Assembly (NCBI GenBank): GCA_963971575.1
Contig: OZ020616.1
Span: forward strand, 59,550,525 to 59,614,524
Direction of reading: 5' to 3'
Length of the DNA stretch: 64,000 nucleotides
Source: Liopterus haemorrhoidalis
Lineage: Eukaryota; Arthropoda; Insecta; Coleoptera; Dytiscidae
Shown here: positions 46,171 through 57,382 of the stretch, piece after piece
Position numbering within the stretch: position 1 is the first letter of the stretch
How the letters are laid out: each line of letters begins with the position of its first letter
Program-made: the position numbers and the translations under genes
The notes under the pieces: model-generated
What the model saw: only the letters and a program-made list of their open reading frames with translations
Databases searched by the model: none
Told to the model about the DNA's origin: nothing

Positions 46171-46300
46171 CTGTAAAAGATTGATAGTTGCACCGCGATG
46201 CTGTTGCAAGAAGACGTGTTGCGTCGGTGGCGTCGGTCTATAAGAAGTACTTGGTCCCCCCTGCCGTCCCACACCACTGCCCCCGGTGTGTTAGCCGCCT
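46171..46300 (-). other. Trissin: Probable 5' UTR exon of trissin
   Basis: A less AT-rich block ends on the minus strand at CTTTTACAG|GTAATG (donor at 46165-46170). The coding exon starts after acceptor TTTTTATAG at 46010-46011, so an upstream non-coding exon is required and this one is the nearest. Its 5' limit is not defined; the open frame in it is not conserved coding as far as I can tell. Confidence 0.5.
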
Positions 46301-46329
46301 CCGCACTCCCCCCACACGCACGCAATGAG

Positions 46330-47500
46330 GGCAAAGCTCATCTGCACACCAAAAGAACCGCCACACTAAATTAATTAATGAATAGATTAATTATATCGGA
46401 ACTTTTTAAATTAATTTTTGGGTAATGTTTTGAATACTAACATAAAGTGAAACGGGGTGCTATGCTATATGCGTATGTTTAAGTGACGTAATAACGGCCT
46501 TAGGAACTGTGGCGGACTAACAAAGATTAACACTTGGGGCGAAATGTTATAAAACAACTTCTACCCCCAATTTTTTTTACGAATATTTAAATTGAATTAA
46601 AAATAAATCAAACTACAGCATTTTACGTGGTTTTGCGCTCTGAACTACACGTTTCAATAATATTATTAAATTTGACCTTTTTGGATTGTTCCTTTTCGAT
46701 GGAGTATCGCAAGGCTCGGTAATCTATTCTGGCCCATTGTTCACCTTAAATAGTTTTTGTTCAAATTTAATTAGGAGAAACTGCTTTCATGTACCTGAGA
46801 AGCCGCAACTGACACAAATTGTCAAAATTAACGATTTAATCCATTTTTGACCATTTTGTGTAGCTATTGTAAATCTTACTTGCATTGAATATTCAAGGTT
46901 AAATTGATTATTATATATTTTTGACATGTAAATGTTTAAACATTTTGATTTTTTGTCATTCTTAATAAAAATTTCTTTTTTATTTTCCCAAATTGTAAAT
47001 ATATTTTATTTTTTATAATATATGTCACTCGTTTCCTTTTCGCATTTTGATTTTTTTCTGCTAACATGAAATAACCTGGGTTCGGTTCTCGGGACAACTT
47101 AGAAGATCAAAACCCCCATTTAGTTCCGCTTAGACAAATAAAATCGACTTTATCTAGCATGCTTATTAACAGGGCCGGCGCGAGGGTCTGTGGCGCCCGT
47201 AGGCAAAATTTAATTGAGCGCCCCTAGGCAGGGCGTAACTAGTTTCTTTTGAGCCTTGAAAAAGGTCCTCCTTTCTAAATTTCAAGTGAAGACCTAAAAA
47301 AAACAAGATCCTCACTTCTAAAATTACATTTCATTAAATTACTTTTACATTCATTACATTCATTTGGCATTTGGCGCCCTTTTGAGTAAATAACAAAATA
47401 AATGAACAAATATGACAAATTTCAGTTTTGTTCTATTTTTGTTAGGCAAATGTAAAATGTTTTTTTTTAGATCTTCACTGGAAATTTAACAATGAGAACA
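46330..47500. other. Gene-free stretch upstream of trissin with transposon relics
   Basis: 46680-47150 is a degenerate CAGTCTG-family MITE (ends TTTTGGATTGTTCC and TTAGTTCCGCTTAGAC). A hAT-like end CAGGGCCGGCGCGAGGG begins at 47170. No gene seen. The first few hundred bases may include the trissin promoter. Confidence 0.5.
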
Positions 47501-47509
47501 TTATTCATA

Positions 47510-47912
47510 CAGTCTGTTCCAAACGGTTAAGCGGAACTAAATGGGAATTTAGTTCTTTTAGGTTGTCACGAGAAGGGACCTTGCTTGGGTTATTTCATTT
47601 TTCACGTTGGGATGTCAAAATTTAAAATTCCAACAATGAAACTATGGAAACGTTTGACATATGTCAAAATTAAATATTTTTTTTTTTATATTTTAATGAC
47701 AAAAAATAAATAAATGGGAAATTTGTATTAAGAATGACACAAAAAATCAAAATATAAAGAAAATGACATTTTAAAATGATATTAACCTAAAAAAATGTTT
47801 ATTGTAAGTATGATTTACAAAGCTTAAACAAAACGGCCGAAATGCACGATTTACACGATGAAAGTAACTAGATTGCAAAATCTAGTTCCGCTTAACCGTT
47901 TGGAACAGACTG
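47510..47912. mobile_element. CAGTCTG-family TA-target MITE, copy 5
   Basis: Ends CAGTCTGTTCCAAACGGTTA and TAACCGTTTGGAACAGACTG with TA on both sides. Sits between hAT-like ends at 47170 and 47974 (TTTCTGGGTGCGCCACTG), so it is probably nested in a hAT MITE. Confidence 0.9.
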
Positions 47913-47974
47913 TAACTTAAATAATTATGTTTCCGCCCCCCCCCATAAAAATTTCTGGGTGCGCCACTGGTTCG

Positions 47975-49315
47975 ATTCAGGTTCAACTAAAATGTGATTT
48001 TTTTTTTATTTTCGATTGGGGTTCAGTTTTAGGTGCATGAATAAATTGTTCTCTTTACTATTTTGTCTCATTCGTTAGAAAGAAAAATTTTGAGACCTTA
48101 TAATTTCACTAAAAATTTCTCCAATGTAAATTACAGAAGTCTGTAAATACGTTTGCGTTAAGTTTTCCATGGCAGCCAGGGTAGTTCGCCCCTTGCAATA
48201 TAATTATTAGGGCCAAAAGCGGACTAAAACAGACTTGGTCCTGAGCCTGTGCTGAATGCTGAACTGGCCGAGCGTTGTTTGAAAGTTGACGTCATAATTG
48301 CAGCGGATTTACAAATGAAATGGAAGAGAGCATTTGTTTTTATTACATTCACTCGGCGCCGCTTTCCGTTTGTATTAGTTTTATGGCGGTCATTATTCTG
48401 TAATTGAAGTGACTTGTGGATAGGTCTAGAGCCGTGTGAGAAATCCAACACCTGACACCGATGCTTTACTAACTAATATACCCCCATAATTTATGGTCTT
48501 CATCTAAAAATAATCCAACAAGTTTACATAGAGAGATAAACTGGATTTTTTTATTATTATATAAGTAATAAATGGGTATTTTTGCACTATGATTTATCGT
48601 TTGTCGGCTACAAAAATTCATTGTACCTATTGAGAAATGACATTACCGTTGGCGGCGCTGTTTTTCAAGGCAATATGGCTGAATTGTCTAGTATACAGCT
48701 GTCAATATGCTAACAGCGAACTGGTTAATTTAAGCACAGTACATTTCTATTTTATGAAAATCTATCGACATTCTAACAAAAAATCAACACTAGAAAACAT
48801 GTAATAATTTCAAACAGTACTACAGTCGCGTAGTACAATATTTGACCACCAGACTGCGTATCCGAGTGTGTCAATATCGGAAACAAAAATTACCGAATTT
48901 GATTAAACGATCATTTTATACCTACATATTCAATTAAACTATCAAAGACATTTTTGGCTACATTCTTAGTACAGCAAAGCTTAAAGAAAGATTTTGCAAC
49001 AGGTGGATGTGGATGGACAACATTTATAATGACTGCAACTTACAAAATTTACAACTTACCGTTTTGTTGAACCACTCGTACTTATGGAACAAACAAAAAT
49101 GACCGTTTTCGAAGTGACGATCTTTGTACCTGGAATACAAAATTAGTTTTTTGGTGGACTGGTTATTTTTGTAAAATAAGAACTCAGGCTATTTCAAACG
49201 TTTAAGCAAAACTAACTGGAATTTTCATTTTTCTAAATTGTTATGAGCTCTCTTTTTAAGGATTCAATTGAGTTTTTGTCAAACAAAATGATAAGAAGCT
49301 TCACTTAATCGGTAT
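47975..49315. other. Gene-free stretch
   Basis: 48150-48470 is less AT-rich and unique-looking, with no supported exon. 49185-49320 is a degenerate CAGTCTG-family relic (GCTATTTCAAACGTTTAAGC). Otherwise AT-rich. Confidence 0.4.
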
Positions 49316-49325
49316 GTACCTACTA

Positions 49326-50090
49326 GAGATATATTTGAAATACTGGGGAAATATTTGAAAAACATAGATATTAGAGATATATTTTAAATACTAGGAAATA
49401 TTTGAAATACATAGATACTAGAGAAATATTTGTAATAGGTACTGGGAAAATATTTGAAGTACATCGATACTAGAGAATTATTTGAAATACTAGGAAAATA
49501 TTTGAAATACTAGGAAAATATTTGAAATAATAACGAAGTACTTGAAATACTAAAGAAATATTTGAAATATTTTAAATAATAACGAAATATTTGAAATACT
49601 AGGGAAATATTTGAAATATTAGGAAATATTTGTAATACTAGGAAAATATTTTAAATAAATAGGTACTAGAGAAATATTTGAAATATTAGGAAAATATTTG
49701 AAATAATAACGAAGTATTTGAAATACTAGGAAAATATTTGAAATATTAGGAAATATTTGAATAACGAAATATTTGAAATACTAAGGACATGTTTGAAATA
49801 TTAGGAAATATTTGAAATACTAGGAAAATATTTGAAATAGTGGGGAAATATTTGAAATGCTTCGGAAATATTTTAAATACTGACATTTTCATACAACAAA
49901 TATCAAATACAAATACTACGGAGAAAATATTTACAAATCCAAATAACAAGAAATTTTGTTTTGGCTGATAATCACGAAACTAAGGCCATTTCAATTAAAA
50001 AATTATTTTTTTTAAGTATTTGAAATACAGTATTTCAAATACCAGAATATAACTGAAATACTTTTTCAAATACTTTATTTAAAATATTCC
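49326..50090. repeat. AT-rich minisatellite, roughly 20-bp unit
   Basis: Dozens of variants of GAAATACTAGGAAAATATTT repeat almost without interruption to about 49870, then more degenerate AAATACNGTATTTCAAATAC-type copies to about 50090. It ends just short of the SCYL3-like 3' end. Confidence 0.9.
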
Positions 50091-50137
50091 CAACTCTGCT
50101 ATCAACTATCCAATATAACAAAATTAATTCTATATTA

Positions 50138-50143
50138 TTTATT
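50138..50143 (-). terminator. Poly(A) signal of the SCYL3-like gene
   Basis: AATAAA on the minus strand about 80 bases beyond the stop codon. Confidence 0.5.
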
Positions 50144-50220
50144 TAAAAATTTCCTAAAGATATGTACATGTAATTTAAAAATATTTCATACAAATATATT
50201 AGAACAAGAAGAATGAGGCA

Positions 50221-53170
50221 TCAGTTGTCGACCCAGGAGAGGTCTTCTCCCCAACACTCCTCATTAACTGGGTTCTCTTCCGGAACCACCTGAACCGACA
50301 GCTGGGATACCTTGGGCTCCGGCTCTGGTTCCTCGACAACACCATCCTCTGCCGTCTCCTCTACGAAGAACGTGTTAGTCTTCTCGATAACAGGTTCCAT
50401 GTCAAGAAAATAATCAAGCTCATTCGATTCAATATTGTCCTGTTTTAAATTCTTAATATCCAAACTTAATATATCAGTGTTGATTTCAGTTCTGGGGAGT
50501 GATTTACTATGACTAATAGGCGCTTGTTCCGCTTCAAATTGTTCAGTTGATATTAATTGTATTTCTTGAGGTTGTTGAGTTTCTTCCGAATCCCAGTCCG
50601 ACCAGCTGTCTAGGTCTTCTTCGGTTGCGTGTGTTTCTGCTAATTGAACGTCCTCACCGCCGTCCGGACTGAGCCGTTCGGGAAGTTGCTGGGTCACGGG
50701 GAAGGCCTCCACGTGCCTCTCGAGCCGGGGCTGGGCCGGACGAGGCCTCTCCGCGCGGGGGGCGGCGGTCACTGTGTTCGGGCGGCCGTCGTTGAACAGC
50801 CTCAGGCGATTGCCTCCGATCACTACAGCTGCACCTAAGATAGGCACCAGATCGGACAACGCTATCAGAGTCACCGATACTAAATGATCATTCGTGTCTT
50901 TTATTCCGATCAATAACTGAAAAAAAGTAACATTTTTATCTAAAAAAATTGATGTGAAGTGTGAATTTTCACACATTTCAGGGTTTCGCAGGTATTTAGT
51001 AAGTGAATGATGATTATTTGGGATGCCAAAACATCCCAAAAATTGTTAATTTTAATTCGTATGCCTAATACCATCATTTAGTTTTCTAAATATGTGCAGT
51101 TTTTCTTTTTTTTATATATATATAGCAAGGTTCAATAAGATTTAAAAATTGCGCCTATGGCTTCACTATCAAAGCATACTGGTTCACTGTGTTAGATAAG
51201 TTATTAAATATTTTACGTGGTCAAGCAAAAAACACAAAAAATGCGTTATTTTCCGAAAAATAATCTGATCAAAAATTCCTGTTGTACTATTCCGGTTCAT
51301 ACCAATGTACATTACTTAGATTTTTTTTAGATTTTTAGTTTAACCATCTGGGCTACAGGGTGTTGGACAAAATTTTTTATGCTCAATTTTGGCAAAAATC
51401 GCGTCAAAATCATTTATTTTGCAAAAATTTTGATCGTTAATCCACGTACTAAGGGCTTTCATTTGATATTCTATTCAGAATTTTAAAAAAATATTTTTTT
51501 TTTTCGATGAGCAGATATTTGTTTATATTTTTAAGGGGATATGTTTTTTAGATGTTTTAGTATTTTTCCTATGTGCGGGTCAAAGAATTGTATAAGCATG
51601 CCAAATTTCAACTCTCTAGATTTTGCCGTTTGGCTACAATTTTTACCAAACAGACAGACAGACAGTAAGGCAGGCGGGCAGACGACAAAATGACGGTATA
51701 AGGGTTTTTTGGTCATACCTACAAAACCCTAAAAAATTAAACAATCAAAGCAATAAATATCAATAAAAAGAATAAAAGGTCGCCAATTTTATTGTTTTTG
51801 TCTTACCTCTGGTAATATATGGTTCTGTAATTGTTCTTTGGTAAAATAATTTACGTAACTCTTGAAATGGTTCAAAAGAAGTAGCCGGATTTGAGCATCT
51901 CTCACTCGAAATATGTGCAGTAGTTTTGGCACAATGTTTTGTTTAAAAGTTTCTATGGAGAATATCGGAGAGACATCTTTGGTCTCGTCAGTTCTTGGTC
52001 TAAGGACGAATGGCAGGAAGTGTTTACAAGCAGTCTCATCCAGAAGTACCAACCTAGAGAGTAACAATTCCCCCAGCTGCCTGGCTACGATCTCTTCAGG
52101 GAAAGCTTTGAGCTTAGTGAGCAATTCGGTAAAGAAAGTTCTTCTCTCAGTCTCTGATTTGAGTGCTAGTTCCGTTAAGAACGAGTAAATGATGATGAAA
52201 TCATGGGTGAAGTACGGATGCTCTAGAACTGAACTGAAACTTGGAAGAGATTCAACGGTTTTGTTCTGTAACTCCGTTTTACAAAATTGTCTAAATTCTT
52301 GAGTACATGGAATGTCATCTGAAATACAATAAGTAATAAACAGGTATATAATAAATTAAGAAGACTGAGTACAAAAACTCGAAAAAATAATTAAAAAATA
52401 CCATTTTTAACAGTTGATTGTAACAACTCGTGAACCAGAACTGCAAATGCGTATTTATCGATGGCTCCGCTTGAGATATATTTTTTGTTACTTGCGTTAG
52501 CTTCCTCATGAGGATCAATAGATTTTTCATAGCGTGTGCTTCGTGTTTTGGCCAAATATTCAGCGGTGAGCTCCTCATAACGACAGAGATATTCCAGTCC
52601 ACCTAATTTCCAACTACCATCGGCTGTCACATACACAGCAGACCAACTGATGTTATTGTGACTAGAACGGGCTTTTTCGTGCAGGAATGTTATAGCTTTC
52701 AATATAGAATACAGTCCTGCGAATATAATGTCGAAATAAAGTAAACGTTAAGTAAAATTACCAATCATGATTACCAATGCATATTTGTAGTGGTGTTTGT
52801 GATTGTACAACATGTGCTAAAGGTTTGACTTGTTCTACAGCTAGATAGTGCTTCGCCCCTTTACTCCACGAGGACACGTACTTTAAAATGCATGGGTGGC
52901 GATGTAGCATCAAATTCTGAAATCCACATATCATTTAACCTAAAAACACGACTGGTCTTTTGGATTTATTACTTTTGTCATCTTTTCCAGCGGTGTGTAA
53001 ACGTGCCAGAGTGCTCCCTCCAGGTAGGAGTCGCCTATGAAGATGCTGAGAGCTGTTAGAGTATCCCCACAACCCAGGACACAGCCGGAACTATGTGTCC
53101 AGAAGTCTGTCACCTCCACAGCCTTCTCGTCCATCTCCAGGCCAGACAACTGGGACGATTCATTTCCCAT
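50221..53170 (-). CDS. SCYL3: SCYL3/PACE-1-type N-terminal-kinase-like pseudokinase
   Basis: SCY1-like proteins are pseudokinases with HEAT repeats; human SCYL3 (PACE-1) binds ezrin's C terminus and sits at the Golgi and cell edge. Five minus-strand exons: 53173-52973, 52916-52775, 52716-52402, 52318-51807 and 50916-50221, with phases 0, 1, 1, 0 all consistent. The second ATG (53170) gives MGNESSQL, an N-myristoylation signal like that of human PACE-1, so I prefer it over the ATG just before; the product is 620 residues. Exon 2 starts with NLMLHRHPCILKYVSSW. Exon 3 has SSHNNISWSAVYV and GSWKLGGLEYLCR in place of the catalytic HRD and DFG motifs. Exons 4-5 carry HEAT-like helices (FKSYVNYFTKEQLQNHILPE, DTNDHLVSVTLIAL, VVIGGNRLRLF). 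The tail is acidic, with DSWSDWDSEE and a C-terminal WGEDLSWVDN. Confidence 0.93.
50945..51740 (+). mobile_element. Family-B repeat in SCYL3-like intron 4
   Basis: From TGTGAATTTTCACACATTTC to ACAAAACCCTAAAAA, with the GATCAAAAATTCCTGTTGTA block and a short CAGA tract near 51648. It occupies nearly the whole intron between exons 5 and 4 and is in the same orientation as 24590-25512. Confidence 0.7.
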
Positions 53171-53173
53171 CAT

Positions 53174-54097
53174 AAATACTTTTTAAATGCAAATATGCAT
53201 CAATCAATAATTTTATCACTTTTCAATTTTAAATCAGTTTATTCAACGAAAGTTTATTATAATGCAAATCATGCTTACTTCAAAAGATATTCAAAACACG
53301 TATATATAACTAATAAGTACTATAAAAAAATCTTAAATAATTTTGAATAAAATTTTTGATTCAAAATACTGACAGTGACATTACTGTGACAGCCACGGTG
53401 ACAGTTTTGACAGGTGATGGTGACAACCATAGACTTGTATTTGTATGAATTTGTCCGAGTCTGTGTCAAATGTGCTAAAGGAGGCTTAGGTCAAGAGTGC
53501 GACAAAAAAAAAATTAAGTTGGCAACGCTGAAATTTTTGCCAACTGTAATAATAAGTTATATACTGGTTACTAGAAATTATCCCTATTAGAAATCTACAC
53601 GATAACAATGATGAAATTATTGATTTTATTATAATTTTCGTTCCATAAAATTCCAATATAGTACTCTTGTAACACATTTAATATCATTCTATTTCCTACA
53701 GGAGTACTACTATATTTTTAACGATTGCATCAAATAATAAATTTTAGATCTACAGATTTTGCCTCTACAATGTTACCACTAGAAAAAAGTGAAATGTTTT
53801 ATTTACAAACAGAGTGTCAATATCTGATATTCTGTGATTACCAACAACTATTGGCATCTGACACTACCAATAGAGGCGCTACTGCATTCACATCATGGCT
53901 GAATTTGGTAGGATATTTTTGACAGGTTCAATGGTATCTTCATGTGATATTTATTGAAACACACGGGAACACACTCTAAAATGGAACTGTCTTTCCACTT
54001 CTAAGAACATATTCCCATGCTTGTCACAAACTCGACTATCCTACAACCGTCAGTTTCTCAAAATCTCACTAGAGGCGCTTCAGTTATTGTCAGTTGA
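53174..54097. other. Upstream region of the SCYL3-like gene; no gene found
   Basis: 53345-53480 has several GTGACAGT/TGACAG-type motifs and is presumably the promoter side of the SCYL3-like gene. No TATA box is evident. 53720-53990 holds short open frames without domain signal. Confidence 0.35.
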
Positions 54098-54432
54098 CAA
54101 TAGTGCGTTCAAAGGTGAGTTTGCAGTATAGCTCTTATGGCAAATGGGAGCGGTGTTGCCAAATGCTGTAAAAGTGTCAAATATGTCAATTATAAAAATA
54201 TGAAAAACTCGTATGATTTACAAAAATCAACTCTTATAAAACTCAAAAGAACACTCAACAAAAACAAATGGCCATTTGTAGAATACTGCGTCTTCACAGA
54301 TCAGTGCGTTTTAGAGCTGGCAACGTCGACAAGCAAAAATAGGATAGCGTCATTGCGTAAACCCATTAGAGAGTATGAAAAAGAACTACTCCATATGCCC
54401 TGTACTGCAAACTCACCATTGAACGCACTATA
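54098..54432. mobile_element. MITE, about 335 bases
   Basis: CAATAGTGCGTTCAAAGGTG then AGTTTGCAGTATAG at the left is inverted at the right as ACTGCAAACTCACC then ATTGAACGCACTATAG. The 98-codon open frame inside (54137-54433) is lysine-rich and is not recognised as a transposase. Confidence 0.75.
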
Positions 54433-54439
54433 GCTTAAC

Positions 54440-56030
54440 ACATTTCAGTGGAGTCACTTACTTTGATTTGTGTTTAACTAGGCGTATTGTGCGATGTTGT
54501 TTGTTTATTTCCGTTATTATTATTTATTTATCGTACGTTTCAAGGTATACCGTGTACTAAAATGAGTAAAAATGTATTTGAAATACATGATTTTGTGTGT
54601 TTGGTTTCCACAACAATTGTTTAAAATCCTAATGTACGTCAATGTGATTAGCTGTTTTCTCGGGCAGAATTGGTGACGTAATTTATGATACCCTGTGATG
54701 AAGTTCAGATGAACGTACTCTAATGTAATATGGTCAGTATTACGTCCATTTTTAGCGTACACAGAAAGCAACCTACAGTTTAAAGCCGGTTGCGAACGGC
54801 TAAGCAGAGCCTATAATTTGTATAAATATTTTTACACAAATTATTTGGCATAAGCAGGAATAGAACTCACGTCCATGCCCTTGCTCAGCGGTCAAGTAGC
54901 AGGTACAGACGATTTAACGTTTGGCTACCAGAATTCTTTTAAACAATTACAATTAAGTGAAAACATTTAAAATTATATGGAAATATATCCCTAAATGTAT
55001 CAATGATATGAACTCTATACCTAATTATCATAACAGCAGTTGATATGCAAGGGGAACAGGCGGCAGAGGGAGAGGTAAATGGAGGAACAGACGCCGGGCA
55101 CGACAGCTAGTTATTAATCATTTCCAATCTTGTTAAGGCTCTTATGGCAACCTGTAGAGATATTACTTAAGTCCCTGAATACAGATTAAAACAGCATCCG
55201 TTTTAATTAAGTCAAGGCGTTCGCTTTTGTGAAAAATCTCCACTCAAATCTTTATTTATTTATCATCTTCATGTGCTCAAATTTAAAATAGCCCTTATAA
55301 AAATTGTCTTTGTTAATTATGTTATTTTTTTTTATCAATTTTCTTTTAAATTAAGTGTATAAGACATTACTGGGCTTGGATATTTCAAAAATTCCAATCG
55401 CTGAAAGTGTGGGCAATAATTTTGTTACGTCACGGCGTCATTGTGTTATGGCTCCCAACGAAGGAGCACGCATTTTTTTGCGGTGAATATTTTTCAAAAA
55501 AGTTATTGGAAAATAGTGCAAAAATAGCGAATTTTGAAATGAAGATGATAAAAAAATAATTTAAAAGGGCACTGAAATAAAAATTTAAATTATATTATTG
55601 AGAAATTCGAGGAAAATGTTGGAGTCTGTTGCTTGGCTTCGGAAATAAAAAAAAATATGTGAGTGTTCATTTATTTTACAATATTAGGGCCTTAATATTG
55701 AATATTTAGATTTTTTTATAGCATTTTTGGCTATTTTTTATAATATTTCTATGTTATATTTTATTAATTTTTTGCGTCGCATAAATCGAGGTCATTAATT
55801 GGCACATTCTTGTAGGATTATATAGATAAGGCAATCCGGTCATTAGTGAAGTTAACATTGTAATATTCAGCTCAATAAATGCAGGTGTTTATTTAATAAT
55901 TTTAACTTGGAAATTTTAAAGATAAATGATTTATTGGACAAAATTATTGCAACAAATTTTATATATTTTTGTTTTTATTTAGTAAAACCGTAGATATAAT
56001 ATATGTGTTTTTTTAATTTATAATTTATTT
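54440..56030. other. Gene-free AT-rich stretch
   Basis: 55030-55115 is a less AT-rich patch (GGGGAACAGGCGGCAGAGGG) with splice-like borders CAGCAG and GAGAG|GTAAAT, but its phase does not fit the next exon. No other exon candidates; the missing 5' part of the gene at 56035 is not recognisable here. Confidence 0.4.
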
Positions 56031-56034
56031 CCAG

Positions 56035-57131
56035 TCTCATTTTCTGGAAGTGATTTTACCGGAGATTCTACACGATATCAGCAAGTGTCCGGCCGGTTTC
56101 CGCCAACATATCGGACGCTCGGACCCAACTTACAATGCAGTTTTCAAAAGGAAGGATAATTTTCGGTAAGTTTTAAGATTTTTCAATTCAGTATTGTTAT
56201 TCATTCAATTACAGTAGGAGCTCGGTTATGTGAACTAATATTATTCATGGCTACAAGGAACATTTTAATTTAATTTGATTTAAGAACAACTCCACGTTTC
56301 AAAATCCAATACTGCCTGCTGAAATAAATTTAATTGTTTTTTAATGTAAAGTATTTGTTTCAGGAGTAATTGGGCGCAAATTTCAGCGCCCAGTAAGGAG
56401 GCTTTTGCTGTCCCCAAGTGGAAACTGTGGAAACCATCTCCATGGTGGCATTCGGTGATAAATTAAAAATATTCTTGTCATGGGGTTGCTTTTTCTCTCG
56501 TGGAGTTTTAGGTCGCGGATGGAGTTGGTGCGGTAGAGGGACAGGTTGGGGTCGCGACCCGCGGCCTCCGGGCTTGGAGACCGGTGTTGGACTCGCATGC
56601 CCTGTGTCAGATCGTACTTTCCCACATTCAGAGCTGGTTCACTAACATACCTGGATTCTGGCTATCCATCAACCCTTCGGGGGAGCTCCCTTTTAAGGGA
56701 TTAACCCGAATAACCGGCATTATCGCCGCCAGCGGAAAGCTTTATTTCTGTCTGGCGCCGGAAGCATTCCTTTGTTGCAGCATTCCCCGGTTCTTCACAC
56801 TACCTGTGCGGGTGACCTGACAAGCTAGTCCGGCCCGGTTCTCTGGGTTTCGGAGTGTTCTGGGTTCTGCGATACCACAGGTCCCTCACCTCACCACTCG
56901 TACTGTCACCACAATCTCCTCGTTTAGAGATTACGCAACCTTAAACATGACAAGAATTAGTAACAATTCACCCTCGGTTGGGATTTGAATGCACACCACA
57001 AAGACTGTTTCCGCAGTTTCTATGACAATACGGGGAAGATGTTCCAGTACGGACAGAAACAGATGTCCGGATTGATGGAGTTCAGAAAAAAGAATTCAGC
57101 CAAAATTTCCACAAGCGATGAAGCTGTATAA
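56035..57131 (+). CDS. 3' end of an unrecognised protein-coding gene
   Basis: Exon 56035-56165 follows acceptor TTATTTCCAG, enters in phase 0 and reads SHFLEVILPEILHDISKCPA, GFRQHIGRSDPTYNAVFKRK, DNFR, ending in phase 2 at TTTTCG|GTAAG. Exon 57017-57131 follows TTTCCGCAG and reads FYDNTGKMFQYGQKQMSGLM, EFRKKNSAKISTSDEAV, stop; the phases fit. A competing acceptor near 56364 would instead give SNWAQISAPSKEAFAVPKWK and a stop at 56465, so alternative ends are possible. I do not recognise the protein. It is Lys/Arg-rich with no membrane segment in the visible 81 residues. Confidence 0.6.
56480..56830. other. GC-rich block inside the unrecognised gene's intron, coding potential on either strand unclear
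   Basis: On the minus strand, 56500-56600 reads GMRVQHRSPSPEAAGRDPNL then SLYRTNSIRDLKLHERK with mostly G/C third positions after an acceptor-like CTGACACAG, but no donor follows. On the plus strand, 56633-56820 is open (SWFTNIPGFWLSINPSGELP and on) after TTCCCACATTCAG. Neither is recognised. It could be an exon of a nested gene or a transposon fragment. Confidence 0.3.
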
Positions 57132-57135
57132 GAAT

Positions 57136-57382
57136 TCTATATATGTACACCAGAATAAAAGTGTATTAAAACTCGTAACAAATTTACAAAAGAGGAAATT
57201 GAACATCGTATCTTTAGTACCATACATGGATTTAATATTATCAATGCAATATATCTAATATCAATAAAAATAGAAATAAAAAATTGAATTTGAAAGATGA
57301 TACCATATGCATTTCAAAAAAAAAAATATAATTTTATGAAAAATTATAGTTAATACACTTTTATTCTGGGGTACATACAGGT
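57136..57382. mobile_element. MITE immediately after the stop codon; supplies an AATAAA
   Basis: TATGTACACCAGAATAAAAG then TGTATTAA at the left is inverted at the right as TTAATACACTTTTATTCTGG then GGTACATA. The left arm contains AATAAA at 57154-57159, 23 bases after the stop codon of the gene ending at 57131. Confidence 0.75.

Noticed and set aside
54137..54433. 98-codon lysine-rich open frame
   Set aside because: Almost exactly coincides with a MITE bounded by inverted repeats and has no recognisable domain.
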